From contig JBCCGR010000008.1 of NCBI GenBank assembly GCA_039029195.1, positions 65,679 through 129,678 of the forward strand: 64,000 bases of DNA, read 5' to 3'. The notes below the pieces were generated by a model. It worked only from the letters and a program-made list of their open reading frames with translations. It was not told the DNA's origin and did not search any database. The translations under genes were made by a program, and so were the position numbers. Of the stretch, positions 7,541 to 16,454 are shown piece by piece (within the stretch, counting starts at the first letter, position 1; each line of letters starts with the position of its first letter). This DNA comes from JBCCGR01 sp039029195 (lineage in GTDB: Bacteria > Pseudomonadota > Alphaproteobacteria > Rhizobiales > Rhizobiaceae).

Positions 7541-8959
7541 TTGTTGGCCTCTAACAAGGGCAGTGGATTGGCACTCGTAGACAGCAGCCGCATCAAAGCG
7601 CGTGGCGCATTTCGGACCATTCTTTATCCCTGGCGGCGCTTCACCCGCTGGATGGGAAGCAGAATGCCGAAAGGACTTTATGCGCGCTCCCTGATCATCA
7701 TCATTGCGCCTATCGTCATTTTGCAAATCGTGATCGCGTTTGTTTTCATGGAACGCCACTGGCAGTCGGTCACACGCAATCTTTCTGCTGCTGTGATCCG
7801 CGATGTGGCCGCGATTGTGGAGGTGATCGAAACCTATCCGCAGGATGCGGATTACGATCAAATCACAAAGCTCGCTCGCGACAAGCTGGCGCTGAACATC
7901 TCCATTCTGCCGGACGAGCCGCTTCCCCCGCCAACACCAAAGCCGTTCTTCTCAATTCTTGATGGCACCCTTGCAAAACAGATTACCGAGCAGATCAATA
8001 AACCGTTCTGGATTGATACGGTGGGGGATTCCAATCTTCTGGAAATCCGCATTCGTCTCGACGACAAGGTTCTGCGCGTTTATGTGCGCCGAAACCGCGC
8101 TTATGCTTCCAACACGGCCATCTTTCTTGCCTGGATGGCTGGCGCTTCTGCCGTGCTGATCATCATTTCGATCCTGTTTCTTGGAAACCAGATCAGACCC
8201 ATTCAACGTCTCGCCGCCGCTGCCGAGGCCTTCGGTAAGGGGCGGTTTTTGCCGGGCGAATATCGACCACGCGGGGCGCAGGAAGTGCGACGTGCCGGCA
8301 TCGCCTTTCTTGAAATGCGCGAGCGCATTGAACGGCAGATCGAACAGCGCACGGCGATGCTCGCTGGCGTGAGCCATGATCTGCGCACCGTTTTGACCCG
8401 CTTCAAGCTGCAGATTGCTCTTCTGCCGCAAAATCAGGGGGTGAGGGAGATGGAGCAGGATGTTGATGACATGCAGAAGATGCTGGAGGGCTATCTCGAC
8501 TTTGCGCGCGGTGACACCGGCGAAAAGCCCCAGCAGATTGATCTTCAGGAACTCATGGCCCGCTTCGAAAACGAAGCCGAACTCAAGGAAAAGAGCTTTG
8601 CGTTCACAATCACTGGCGACCCAAATATCGAAGTGCGGCCCGGCGCTTTCGGGCGCCTGTTGTCAAACCTGATTTCAAACGCGTTTCATCATGCCGACAG
8701 TGTGTTGATTGATGCCCGCCATGAGGATGGCTGGCTGACCATCGCCATTGACGACAATGGCCCGGGCATCGAGGAAGCCTTCCGCGAAGATGTTTTCAAG
8801 CCATTTTTCCGACTGGACGAGGCGCGAAATCAGAATGAAAGCGGCACCGGTCTCGGACTGGCAATCGCGCGCGATATCGCGCGTAGCCATGGTGGCGACA
8901 TCACGCTCGACACCAGCCCGCTTGGCGGCCTGCGTGCATTCATCAAACTCCCGGCATAG
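7541..8959 (+). CDS. Membrane sensor histidine kinase (EnvZ-like)
   Basis: Up to 472 residues if started at TTG 7541; in-frame ATGs (MGSRM and MPKGLYARS near 7650-7670) give shorter forms. TM1 is at about residues 48-69 (LIIIIAPIVILQIVIAFVF), a periplasmic domain of about 125 residues includes a Pro-rich stretch, TM2 is at about 190-212, and HAMP follows. The phospho-acceptor is H279 in VSHDLRTVLTR, with Val where most kinases have Pro. The ATPase domain has N (NLISNAFHHA), G1 (DDNGPGIEEAF) and G2 (GTGLGLAIA) boxes. It should pair with the response regulator 107 bases upstream. Confidence 0.85.
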   Translation: MLASNKGSGLALVDSSRIKARGAFRTILYPWRRFTRWMGSRMPKGLYARSLIIIIAPIVILQIVIAFVFMERHWQSVTRNLSAAVIRDVAAIVEVIETYPQDADYDQITKLARDKLALNISILPDEPLPPPTPKPFFSILDGTLAKQITEQINKPFWIDTVGDSNLLEIRIRLDDKVLRVYVRRNRAYASNTAIFLAWMAGASAVLIIISILFLGNQIRPIQRLAAAAEAFGKGRFLPGEYRPRGAQEVRRAGIAFLEMRERIERQIEQRTAMLAGVSHDLRTVLTRFKLQIALLPQNQGVREMEQDVDDMQKMLEGYLDFARGDTGEKPQQIDLQELMARFENEAELKEKSFAFTITGDPNIEVRPGAFGRLLSNLISNAFHHADSVLIDARHEDGWLTIAIDDNGPGIEEAFREDVFKPFFRLDEARNQNESGTGLGLAIARDIARSHGGDITLDTSPLGGLRAFIKLPA

Positions 8960-8965
8960 AAAAAG

Positions 8966-9973
8966 ATGACGAATATTGAAGCCTTTGGAACCCTACCCAA
9001 CGGGCAGATGGTTGAGCAGATCAAACTCAAGGGTGGTGGACTTTCTACCAACATCCTCACCTACGGCGCGGTGGTTCAGGACCTTCGGCTCGACGGGCAT
9101 GCGCCGCCTCTGGTTCTGGGGCTAAACACGCTGGAGGATTACCTCAACCATTCAAAGAGCTTCGGGATCATCGCCGGGCGATGCGCCAACCGGATAGCGC
9201 ATGGGCGGTTTGAGATCGACGGCACTTCGTATCAGCTTGATCAGAACTTCCTCGAAAAACACCATCTGCATGGTGGATCAGACGGATGCGGCAAACGGAA
9301 CTGGCACATTGAGCAGGCCAGCGATCACAGTGTTTCGCTTTCGATCAATCTTGATGATGGCCATATGGGATATCCCGGCGAGATCCGAATTCTTGTCCAT
9401 TATGCGCTGCTTGATGGCGGTGTGCTCGACATTCGGTTTGAGACGATGAGCGACGAGCCGACATTGTGCAATCTGGCGGCGCACAGCTATTTCAATCTTG
9501 ATGGATCACGCAACATTCTCGATCACACGCTGCAAATGGATGCCGACCATTTTCTGCCCGTCGATGACGAGTTGATCCCCACCGGCGAGCAAAAATCTGT
9601 TGAGGGTGATGGGTTCGATTTCCGGAGTGCAAAACCGCTAAGGGATGTTTGCGCCCAAGGGCTGATCGATCACAATTTCTGCCTCTCTCACGGTCGCGAA
9701 GCGCTGCGGCAGGTCGCGGTTCTGAGCGCTCCGGCGACCGGCGTGTCGATGACCATTCGCACCACTGAACCCGGCCTGCAGATCTTTGATGGTTCGAAGC
9801 TCGATGTTCCAGTCACCGGCCTGGACGACCAGAAACTCGGGGCCTATGCCGGAATTGCCATGGAACCGCAGGTCTGGCCGGACGCAATCAATCATCCCGA
9901 CTGGGCCCAACCGGTTCTGCGACCGGGTGAAATCTATCGGCAGCACTCGCAGTTTGTTTTTTCGAAACCGTAG
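8966..9973 (+). CDS. galM: Aldose 1-epimerase
   Basis: A 335-residue cytoplasmic mutarotase that interconverts alpha and beta anomers of hexoses. Family landmarks: the N-terminal LTYGAVVQDLRLDG, GRCANRIAHGRF, the His pair in KHHLHGG, the catalytic His in LAAHSYFNLDG, and the catalytic Glu in IAMEPQVWPDAINH near the C-terminus. Length is normal. It begins only 7 bases after the histidine kinase stop codon and may be read from the same transcript, though no functional link is obvious. No other galactose or sugar catabolic gene is nearby. Confidence 0.9.
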   Translation: MTNIEAFGTLPNGQMVEQIKLKGGGLSTNILTYGAVVQDLRLDGHAPPLVLGLNTLEDYLNHSKSFGIIAGRCANRIAHGRFEIDGTSYQLDQNFLEKHHLHGGSDGCGKRNWHIEQASDHSVSLSINLDDGHMGYPGEIRILVHYALLDGGVLDIRFETMSDEPTLCNLAAHSYFNLDGSRNILDHTLQMDADHFLPVDDELIPTGEQKSVEGDGFDFRSAKPLRDVCAQGLIDHNFCLSHGREALRQVAVLSAPATGVSMTIRTTEPGLQIFDGSKLDVPVTGLDDQKLGAYAGIAMEPQVWPDAINHPDWAQPVLRPGEIYRQHSQFVFSKP

Positions 9974-9985
9974 AACGGTTCGCCG

Positions 9986-10327
9986 CTACATCAGTCTTTC
10001 GCCGTCTGGCACGGGCGATGAAATTGCGGCCAGAACAATGTCGCCATTCTTGTCAGCATATCCCAGTGTCAGCACTTCAGACATGAACGGGCCAATCTGG
10101 CGCGGTGGGAAGTTGACCACGGCCATGACCTGCCGCCCGATCAGTTCCTCGGGCGTGTAGTGCACAGTGATCTGCGCGGACGATTTTTTCACGCCGACAT
10201 CCGGGCCAAAGTCGATTTTCAGCTTGTAGGCTGGCTTGCGGGCTTCCGGAAAAACTTCCGCTTCCAGCACGGTGCCCGCGCGAATATCGACTTTCAGGAA
10301 ATCGTCGAAGGTGATTGTCTCTGTCAT
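9986..10327 (-). CDS. csaA: CsaA-type tRNA-binding protein
   Basis: A 113-residue stand-alone tRNA-binding (OB-fold) protein. It begins FDDFLKVDIRAGTVLEAEVF and contains YKLKIDFGPDVGVKKSSAQI, QVMAVVNFPPRQIGPFMSEV and the C-terminal half LGYADKNGDIVLAA, the layout of CsaA and of the C-terminal domains of MetRS. CsaA is described as a small dimeric protein that binds tRNA and has chaperone-like activity linked to protein export in Bacillus. It is the last gene of a minus-strand set with proC and the YbjN-like gene; the gap to proC is 14 bases. Confidence 0.88.
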   Translation of the reverse strand: MTETITFDDFLKVDIRAGTVLEAEVFPEARKPAYKLKIDFGPDVGVKKSSAQITVHYTPEELIGRQVMAVVNFPPRQIGPFMSEVLTLGYADKNGDIVLAAISSPVPDGERLM

Positions 10328-10341
10328 GGCTTAGATCTGAT

Positions 10342-11157
10342 TCAATCCTTGGCAAGTTCGCGGGAGCGCTCGGCGGCGGCGCTGACAGCCTTCTCAACCA
10401 CCGGCGCTAGACCATCGTCCGCCATAAGCACCTCAAGAGCCGCGGCGGTGGTGCCATTGGGCGAGGTGACATTTTCCCGCAAGGTGGACGGCTCAAGATC
10501 ACTGCCGCGCATCAGTGCACCCGCCCCGGCGATGGTCTGCTTGGCAAGTTTCGCTGCCAGGGCTCGAGATAGGCCAACTTTTTCACCCGCCTCGATCAGC
10601 ACTTCGCCAAGATAGAAAACATAAGCCGGGCCGCTGCCCGAGACGGCAGTCACCGCATCGATCAGTTGTTCATGGTCAACCCAGTCCACATCACCAATCG
10701 AACCAAGCAGATCTGAAATCTCTGATTTTTGCGTGTCTGTAACCTCATCATTGGCAACGCAAACGGTCATTCCCTGGCCAATCTGGGCGGGCGTGTTGGG
10801 CATGGCTCGCACCAGTCGCACATCACCAAGATGAGCAGACAGTGTCGCCATGGTGGTTCCGGCAGCGACGGAAATGGCTACATTTTCAGACGACATCATG
10901 GGTGCCAGACCGGGCAGAACCGCTCCCATCAGTTGCGGCTTGACGGCAATAAACAGGATGTCCGGCAGATAATCGTGAGGTGGGGCTTCGTGGTGTGTGA
11001 CACCAGCCTTTGTGAGTTTTTTCAGAATATGCGGTGGTGGTGAAGGATCAACAATCGAGACACGCTTTGGATCGACACCGTGATTCAGCCAGCCCAGCAA
11101 CATGGCACCGCCCATATTGCCGGCACCGACTAGACAAATTGTCGAACCGTCGGCCAC
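10342..11157 (-). CDS. proC: Pyrroline-5-carboxylate reductase
   Basis: A 271-residue NAD(P)H-dependent enzyme for the last step of proline synthesis (pyrroline-5-carboxylate to proline). The N-terminal Rossmann motif is LVGAGNMGGAMLLGW, followed by FIAVKPQLM and VRAMPNTPAQIGQGMT. The C-terminal dimer domain carries DAVTAVSGSGPAYVFYL and AGAGALMRGSD, both strongly conserved in ProC. The start is GTG 11157, just 3 bases after the stop of the YbjN-like gene, so translation is probably coupled. No other proline synthesis gene is in the window. Confidence 0.95.
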   Translation of the reverse strand: MADGSTICLVGAGNMGGAMLLGWLNHGVDPKRVSIVDPSPPPHILKKLTKAGVTHHEAPPHDYLPDILFIAVKPQLMGAVLPGLAPMMSSENVAISVAAGTTMATLSAHLGDVRLVRAMPNTPAQIGQGMTVCVANDEVTDTQKSEISDLLGSIGDVDWVDHEQLIDAVTAVSGSGPAYVFYLGEVLIEAGEKVGLSRALAAKLAKQTIAGAGALMRGSDLEPSTLRENVTSPNGTTAAALEVLMADDGLAPVVEKAVSAAAERSRELAKD

Positions 11158-11160
11158 GAC

Positions 11161-11661
11161 TTAGGCTTCGCCCATGGTTTCGAAAAGCACATTGTCGAGC
11201 GCATCGCGGGCTGATTTTCCACCCCAGATCACAAATTGAAATGCCTGATAGTGACGTTCGCAGGCTTCCAGCGCACAGGTCAGCAGACACTCGATCTGGG
11301 AATCGTTTGGTTCGGCGCCGCCGTTCAATGGCAAGGCCTGACGGAACATGACCGTGCCTTCGGAGTGCCAGAGATCGAAATGGCCAAACAGCATCTGCTC
11401 GTTGATCAGCATGATCAGACGCATGGTTTCCACAGCGCGATTATCGGGCACCTTGATGTCAAACGCGCAGGCCAGATGGAGGGCTTCAAAGTCTTCCATC
11501 CAGGAGAACGAGACCTGATAATCGGTCCATGTGCCTTCGACACAAATGGCAATCTCATCACGCGCGGGGCGTTCAAATGCCCACTCGTTGAAGGTTGCTA
11601 CCTGCTCAATGGCATCAACCGGATTATTCGCACGATCAAGTTCCAGCTCCAGAACATTCAT
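11161..11661 (-). CDS. YbjN-domain protein
   Basis: A 166-residue protein of the YbjN/type III secretion chaperone-like fold: NPVDAIEQVATFNEWAFER, then a beta-rich middle (EIAICVEGTWTDYQVSFSW) and a helical C-terminal half. In alphaproteobacteria a YbjN-domain gene commonly precedes proC. Its biochemical role is unknown; E. coli YbjN influences motility and stress phenotypes, but this does not define a function here. Start ATG 11661. It leads the ybjN-proC-csaA group on the minus strand; the 313-base region upstream of it is rich in GANTC sites. Confidence 0.82.
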   Translation of the reverse strand: MNVLELELDRANNPVDAIEQVATFNEWAFERPARDEIAICVEGTWTDYQVSFSWMEDFEALHLACAFDIKVPDNRAVETMRLIMLINEQMLFGHFDLWHSEGTVMFRQALPLNGGAEPNDSQIECLLTCALEACERHYQAFQFVIWGGKSARDALDNVLFETMGEA

Positions 11662-11974
11662 GTTGGACTTCCCCGGCCACCAATGGGCGTGCGCAATCGC
11701 GAGCGCATCTGCCCGTTTTCATTCTCATTCAATTTCACGCGAAAGGGACTACAGACACTGCCCGCCACACACCCGACTCAATTCTTACACGAAGACGGGC
11801 CGGAGCGAATCACCCTTTAGAATCAGCATATAACGAGAGGGGCGCGGCGTAAGTCCTAAATTGTTCCAAGGCGAAAGAGGCTGTGGATACCTGTTGACTC
11901 TGCCTGTTGGAAATTGGCCTTAAGGGATTCTAGGCAAAGCACCTTTGAGCGTCGAAAATTTTTTGTGAAAAAAC
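11662..11974. other. Intergenic region with GANTC cluster and AT-rich end
   Basis: 313 bases without a supportable gene. It holds five GANTC sites (11775, 11807, 11820, 11896, 11926), the sequence methylated by CcrM in alphaproteobacteria, in 156 bases. A single 8/9 match to a DnaA box (TGTGGATAC, 11882-11890) is present. Next to the ubiK stop there is an AT stem (TTTTTT-CAC-AAAAAA on the minus strand, about 11957-11971) that could end ubiK transcription. The minus-strand promoter for the ybjN-proC-csaA set should also be in this region. Confidence 0.5.
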
Positions 11975-12286
11975 TCAGTTGGAGTCCGATTTCTTTGACG
12001 TGGCGGCACGTGTGGTGCGTTTCACCGGTTTTTTCAGCTCGGACACCAGCGTTTTCAGCGTTTCGATTTCCTCACGAAGCGCATCGTTTTCTTCGCGCGC
12101 CTTGATCGCCATATCGCGGACAACATCAAACTCTTCGCGTTGCACGAGATCCATCTGGTTCAGGAACCGCTCTGCCTGAGACCGGAATGCGGTCTCCGCT
12201 TCCCGCCGGACACCCTGAGCCACTCCGGCGGCATCGGTCATGAGTTTGGCAAATTCATCTAGGACGCGATTTGGACCGGCATTCAT
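11975..12286 (-). CDS. ubiK: UbiK-type accessory factor (BMFP family)
   Basis: A 103-residue helical protein: N-terminal NRVLDEFAKLMTDAAGVAQG, a coiled coil (about 40-82, FLNQMDLVQREEFDVVRDMA then ENDALREEIETL), and a basic tail (KKPVKRTTRAATSKK). This is the BMFP (membrane fusogenic) layout; the E. coli member UbiK (YqiC) assists the ubiquinone biosynthesis complex. The N-terminal amphipathic helix probably touches the membrane and the coiled coil forms oligomers. The gene is separated from neighbours by non-coding DNA on both sides. Confidence 0.85.
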   Translation of the reverse strand: MNAGPNRVLDEFAKLMTDAAGVAQGVRREAETAFRSQAERFLNQMDLVQREEFDVVRDMAIKAREENDALREEIETLKTLVSELKKPVKRTTRAATSKKSDSN

Positions 12287-12348
12287 GGGATCGGCTTTCT
12301 GTCAGCAGAAATTTGGTCCCTGATATGTAGGCCCAAATGTGGCCGTGT

Positions 12349-13479
12349 TCAACGCGGCTCGGACGCTGGCGTGAGGTGAGATTGACGCAGGCCAATGCGT
12401 CTCCCCAGACCCTCAAGTGATCGCTCAGCCAATACACTTGCCCGCTCAACCCGAGATAGTGCCGGTCCTTCAAGATAGCGCCAGGACAGAATGGCAAGCG
12501 GCAGGGTCGTTGCCATGGTCAGCCCGGTGAGGAGAACCGAATTCATTTCGGGATTGGACGCAAAATAGCATTGCGCCACTGGCCAGTGCATTATGTAGGT
12601 GCCGTAGGAATAATCGCCGAACCGATTGTAGCGGCGCAGGACCGACCAGGGCAAAAAGGCGATGAAGAAGAAAGAATAGCTCGCTGCCACAATTGAGCAG
12701 AATTCGAAAATTGCGAATGGGCGCACGAGCCAGACAACGCTCCATAAAGCAATCAGCATGCTCCAATGGTGTGGAACATGGGCGCGATAAGTCCAGAACG
12801 CAGCGCCAATTACAAAGCTGATCCCGAAATGGAATATGTGATCAAAGAAATCACCATTGGCCCGGATGTCGCTCGCTAGCGTTCCGAAGAAGTAGGCTGC
12901 AATTGAAATCAGCAAGAATGCGCCAAAGCGGTTTTTCCCGTTCAGCAGTCCAAGCAGAAACACACAGCACAGTGCGATGTAGAGGACGATCTCATAGCGC
13001 AAGGTCCAGATCGGCATGTTGATCGCGGCTGGCACGGTGCCTGTGCCGAACACGCCCGGCAGGGTGGCGGAACTGTCGAACACCACAGCCATTCGAAAGG
13101 GAACTTCCCAAACACGCAGGTCGGCGAAATAGTCCCCCAGTGACAGTGTGGTCATTGCCGGACCGACCACGAACATCAGTAAAGCGCTAACAAGAAGCAG
13201 GCCGGGGATCATGCGCAGCAGACGCGCAACCCAGTAACGTACGAGGTTCTGGTTCTTCACCAAACTGGCCGTCAGCAAAAACCCGCTGAACGCGAAAAAC
13301 AGATCGAGCGCAAGGTCTGCTGCCGTGCGGGACCAACCGGTCATGTTGTCGACCGTGGTCTCGGCGCTGGACCCGATCGTCAGCATGCAATGCGCGGCGA
13401 CCACGCAGAGTGCCGCCACGATGCGCAGCAGATTAAAGTTGTTGTCATGACCTCGAGCGAGATCACCAAAAGTCTTCAC
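12349..13479 (-). CDS. Membrane acyltransferase (OafA-type)
   Basis: A 376-residue protein with about ten transmembrane helices. The N-terminus has the acyltransferase-3 signature NNFNLLRIVAALCVVAAH: an Arg in helix one with a His about ten residues later, the proposed catalytic site for transferring acyl groups across the membrane. A GYSYGTYIMHWPV-like motif (GDYSYGTYIMHWPVAQ) near residue 300 is also conserved in the family. Members acetylate or succinylate surface polysaccharide, LPS or other glycans. No polysaccharide genes are adjacent, so the target is unknown. Confidence 0.85.
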   Translation of the reverse strand: MKTFGDLARGHDNNFNLLRIVAALCVVAAHCMLTIGSSAETTVDNMTGWSRTAADLALDLFFAFSGFLLTASLVKNQNLVRYWVARLLRMIPGLLLVSALLMFVVGPAMTTLSLGDYFADLRVWEVPFRMAVVFDSSATLPGVFGTGTVPAAINMPIWTLRYEIVLYIALCCVFLLGLLNGKNRFGAFLLISIAAYFFGTLASDIRANGDFFDHIFHFGISFVIGAAFWTYRAHVPHHWSMLIALWSVVWLVRPFAIFEFCSIVAASYSFFFIAFLPWSVLRRYNRFGDYSYGTYIMHWPVAQCYFASNPEMNSVLLTGLTMATTLPLAILSWRYLEGPALSRVERASVLAERSLEGLGRRIGLRQSHLTPASEPR

Positions 13480-13699
13480 GTCTACCCCCTGATTTGGACG
13501 GAAAACCTGCGCCGAGGTTTTTAGTCGCGCCCCAATCTACCTCACATTCATGTGTTTCGGGCGTTAACCTCGCATTTACCTTATCGGGTAGGGTTAAGCG
13601 TTGAGGCGTGCCGCAGAACGAACTTAAATCGAGTGGTTGCGGAAGCCGGGATTGTGAGGCATGGCTGCGGTATCACTTACCCATCAGGATCCGGCGAAA

Positions 13700-14536
13700 A
13701 TGAACGGCCTCTTGTTGTCCGCCCTGCCCTTTCCGCAGATTGACCCTGTCATGTTGCAGATCGGCCCGCTGGCCATTCACTGGTACGGAATGGCCTATGT
13801 CGTCGGCATTCTTTTTGGCCTGTGGTACGCAAAATGGCTCGTGGCAAGTCCCGGCCTCTGGGCTGATAACAAGCCACCGCTGACCGCGCGGGATCTGGAC
13901 GATCTTCTGATCTGGATGGCGCTGGGCATCGTTCTGGGCGGACGTGTGGGCTATGTGCTGTTTTACGACTTCAGCCGATTTCTGCAGTCACCGGCTGAGA
14001 TCTTCGCAATCTGGAATGGGGGCATGTCATTCCATGGCGGTGTGGTCGGCAGCCTGATTGTCATGATCCTGTTCGCACGACGGCGCAGCATTTCCGTTTT
14101 CAGCTTGTTCGATCTTATCACCGTTGCAAGCTGTATGGGACTATTGTTCGGAAGACTTGCAAACTTCATCAATGCGGAACTCTGGGGACGGGTCACAGAT
14201 GTGTCATGGGCATTTGTTTTTCCCAATGCAGGCCCGCTTCCGCGGCATCCAAGCCAGCTCTATGAAGCAGCGCTGGAAGGTCTGCTACTCTTCATCATCC
14301 TCAATGTTCTGATCTTTGGCTGGAGGCGGTTGAAGCTTCCAGGCTTCATAGCCGGATGCTGGATTGCGCTCTACGGGCTCGCTCGCATCTTAGTCGAGTT
14401 CTTCCGCGAACCAGATGCCCATCTTGGCTATCTGGCCGGTGGCTGGCTGACCATGGGCATGATCCTGTCCCTACCCATGATCCTGATTGGCCTGTGGTCC
14501 ATTCAGCGCTCGCGCAGACATGTCGCCAAAGCCTGA
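13700..14536 (+). CDS. lgt: Prolipoprotein diacylglyceryl transferase
   Basis: A 278-residue integral membrane enzyme that transfers diacylglycerol from phosphatidylglycerol to the lipobox Cys of prelipoproteins, the first lipoprotein maturation step. It has the Lgt signature GRLANFINAELWGR, the catalytic-region motif HGGVVGSL, and HPSQLYEAALEG. About seven helices. A further in-frame ATG at 13661 would add 13 residues; the ATG at 13700 (MNGLLLSALPFPQIDP) matches the usual N-terminus. It overlaps the next gene by 17 bases. A clear substrate, a lipoprotein, is encoded at 17736. Confidence 0.95.
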   Translation: MNGLLLSALPFPQIDPVMLQIGPLAIHWYGMAYVVGILFGLWYAKWLVASPGLWADNKPPLTARDLDDLLIWMALGIVLGGRVGYVLFYDFSRFLQSPAEIFAIWNGGMSFHGGVVGSLIVMILFARRRSISVFSLFDLITVASCMGLLFGRLANFINAELWGRVTDVSWAFVFPNAGPLPRHPSQLYEAALEGLLLFIILNVLIFGWRRLKLPGFIAGCWIALYGLARILVEFFREPDAHLGYLAGGWLTMGMILSLPMILIGLWSIQRSRRHVAKA

Positions 14537-15602
14537 TCTGAAATCGATCATCATTGAGCAGATTTTGCTCGATGGGCCGCTGAGCATTGCAGACTATATG
14601 CGGTTATGCCTCACCCACCCGACACTGGGATACTACACTACGCGCGAACCGTTTGGCGTGAGTGGTGACTTCATTACGGCGCCGGAAGTCAGCCAGATGT
14701 TTGGCGAATTGATCGGCATCTGGTGCCTGGACCAATGGCAAAAACTCGGCGAACCCAATCGCATACAACTTGTGGAATTGGGGCCGGGACGCGGAACGCT
14801 GATAAACGACCTGCTGCGCTCGGCGAAAGTCCGCCCTGCCTTCTTTGATGCCATCGAACTGCATCTGGTCGAGGTCAGCCCAAGACTTCAGGACATCCAA
14901 GCACAGACCCTTGAGGCGTCGGGAAAGAGGCCAGGCTTTGCGAGGGGTTTTTCGGACATCGGCGATGGCCCAATGCTGATCGTTGGCAATGAGTTTCTGG
15001 ATGCCCTCCCCTTTCAGCAATTCATCAAGACACCAACCGGCTGGCTGGAGCGTGTGGTGGGCACCGCCGATGGCGAATTGCGTTTCCAGACAGGAACCGC
15101 CACTGCCTCGATTTCCGACATGGCCATTGCAAACAACGTTCCCGAGGGAACCATTGTGGAAATTTCACCGGCCCGTACGACGATGATCGAGCAAATTGTC
15201 GAGCGCCTTTCCAAGTCAGGCGGCAGCGCCATTCTGATTGACTATGGCTGTAACAGGCCCGGCACTGGAGACACGTTTCAGGCGCTTTACAAGCAAAAAC
15301 CAGCACATCCTCTCGAGCGTTCAGGCGAACAGGATCTGACCAATCATGTCGACTTTTGCAGCCTCATTGAAACCGCAAAAAAGTGCGGCTGCAAAAGCCG
15401 ACTGAAGACGCAGCGCGAATTTCTGCTGGAATACGGCCTATTGGAACGCGCGGGGGCGCTTGGTGCGAACGCATCACCGAACACCCAAAACGACATTCGT
15501 GCCGCCGTTGAGCGATTGGCGGGGCCATCGGAAATGGGAGACTTGTTCAAAGTGCTTGAGATACGCTCAGATCGGGGTGCATTTGATCAGGAAACCGTTT
15601 GA
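14520..15602 (+). CDS. NDUFAF7/MidA-type methyltransferase
   Basis: A 360-residue SAM-dependent methyltransferase of the DUF185 family. Features: SIADYMRLCLTHPTLGYYTT near the N-terminus, FITAPEVSQMFGELIG, the SAM-binding VELGPGRGTLINDLLR, IVGNEFLDALPF, and ILIDYGCNRPGTGDTFQAL. Mitochondrial NDUFAF7 symmetrically dimethylates an arginine of complex I subunit NDUFS2; bacterial members are assumed to be similar but are poorly tested. The start at 14520 (MSPKPDLKS) overlaps the lgt end by 17 bases; an upstream start at 14487 is less likely. Confidence 0.88.
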   Translation: MSPKPDLKSIIIEQILLDGPLSIADYMRLCLTHPTLGYYTTREPFGVSGDFITAPEVSQMFGELIGIWCLDQWQKLGEPNRIQLVELGPGRGTLINDLLRSAKVRPAFFDAIELHLVEVSPRLQDIQAQTLEASGKRPGFARGFSDIGDGPMLIVGNEFLDALPFQQFIKTPTGWLERVVGTADGELRFQTGTATASISDMAIANNVPEGTIVEISPARTTMIEQIVERLSKSGGSAILIDYGCNRPGTGDTFQALYKQKPAHPLERSGEQDLTNHVDFCSLIETAKKCGCKSRLKTQREFLLEYGLLERAGALGANASPNTQNDIRAAVERLAGPSEMGDLFKVLEIRSDRGAFDQETV

Positions 15603-15664
15603 CAATTGGCACCATTTCAAAAAGTTTTGCGATTTGAAACATGCTTTGAATTCGTGTCAGCCCT

Positions 15665-16453
15665 ATGAGCCTTTCCCCCGTTCAACATGCCGCACTCGGC
15701 GGCTCTGCTTCGGACGTGAAGCATGGATTTTTCACTCGAAAGGGCGGGGTTTCCACCGGCGACTATACATCGCTAAATGTGGGTCTGGGTTCCGATGACG
15801 ACCAGACCGCTATTGCCGAAAACCGACGGCGGATTGCGTCATTTGTTGGCGCTGCACCGGAAAATCTGGTGGCACCATGGCAATATCATTCCGCCGATGT
15901 GGTGGTGGCCACCGGCCCATGGAATGGCGATCGCCCCAAAGCAGATGCGGTGGTTACCAATGTTCCGGGTGTTGCAGCTTCTGTGGTGACGGCGGATTGT
16001 GGGCCGGTGCTCTTTCACGACGACAAACATAGCGTGATCGGCGCGGCACACGCGGGCTGGCGAGGGGCGTTTGGCGGCGTTCTGGAGAACACAATTGCTG
16101 CCATGGAGGGCCTCGGGGCCGACCGCGCGAACATCACAGCGGTTCTGGGGCCGACCATCTCACAGAAGAACTATGAGGTTGGGCCGGAGTTTCACGCCGA
16201 TTTTCTGAGCCGCAATGCTGACAACGAAAAATACTTCAAGCCATCGGAGCGACCGGACCATTTCATGTTCGACCTTCCAGGGTTCATTTCGGATTTTTTA
16301 AGCGTTTCAGGCGTCGAAGCGCACTGGACCGGACACTGTACCTACGCACTGGAGGATGACTTCTTCTCCTATCGCAGAGCGACACATCGATCAGAAAACA
16401 GCTATGGTCGGCAGCTTTCTTCGATCTGCATGACCGACAATCAGGGGCTTTGA
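15665..16453 (+). CDS. pgeF: PgeF/YfiH-type multicopper-like protein
   Basis: A 262-residue protein of the YfiH (DUF152) family, annotated as polyphenol oxidase, purine nucleoside phosphorylase or peptidoglycan editing factor. It has the invariant zinc-site pieces VTADCGPVLF, HAGWRGAFGG and GHCTYALEDDFFSYRR. PgeF of E. coli removes wrongly built L-Ser-containing muropeptide precursors; other homologues act on purine nucleosides. It lies 62 bases after the methyltransferase and 1 base before the M24 gene, so lgt to the M24 gene is likely one operon. Confidence 0.9.
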   Translation: MSLSPVQHAALGGSASDVKHGFFTRKGGVSTGDYTSLNVGLGSDDDQTAIAENRRRIASFVGAAPENLVAPWQYHSADVVVATGPWNGDRPKADAVVTNVPGVAASVVTADCGPVLFHDDKHSVIGAAHAGWRGAFGGVLENTIAAMEGLGADRANITAVLGPTISQKNYEVGPEFHADFLSRNADNEKYFKPSERPDHFMFDLPGFISDFLSVSGVEAHWTGHCTYALEDDFFSYRRATHRSENSYGRQLSSICMTDNQGL

Positions 16454-16454
16454 G

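Noticed and set aside
11882..11890. Possible replication origin from a DnaA-box-like TGTGGATAC and AT-rich DNA
   Set aside because: Only one near-match box exists, none of the usual alphaproteobacterial origin neighbours (hemE, rho, maf) is present, and the AT stretch is explained as the ubiK end.
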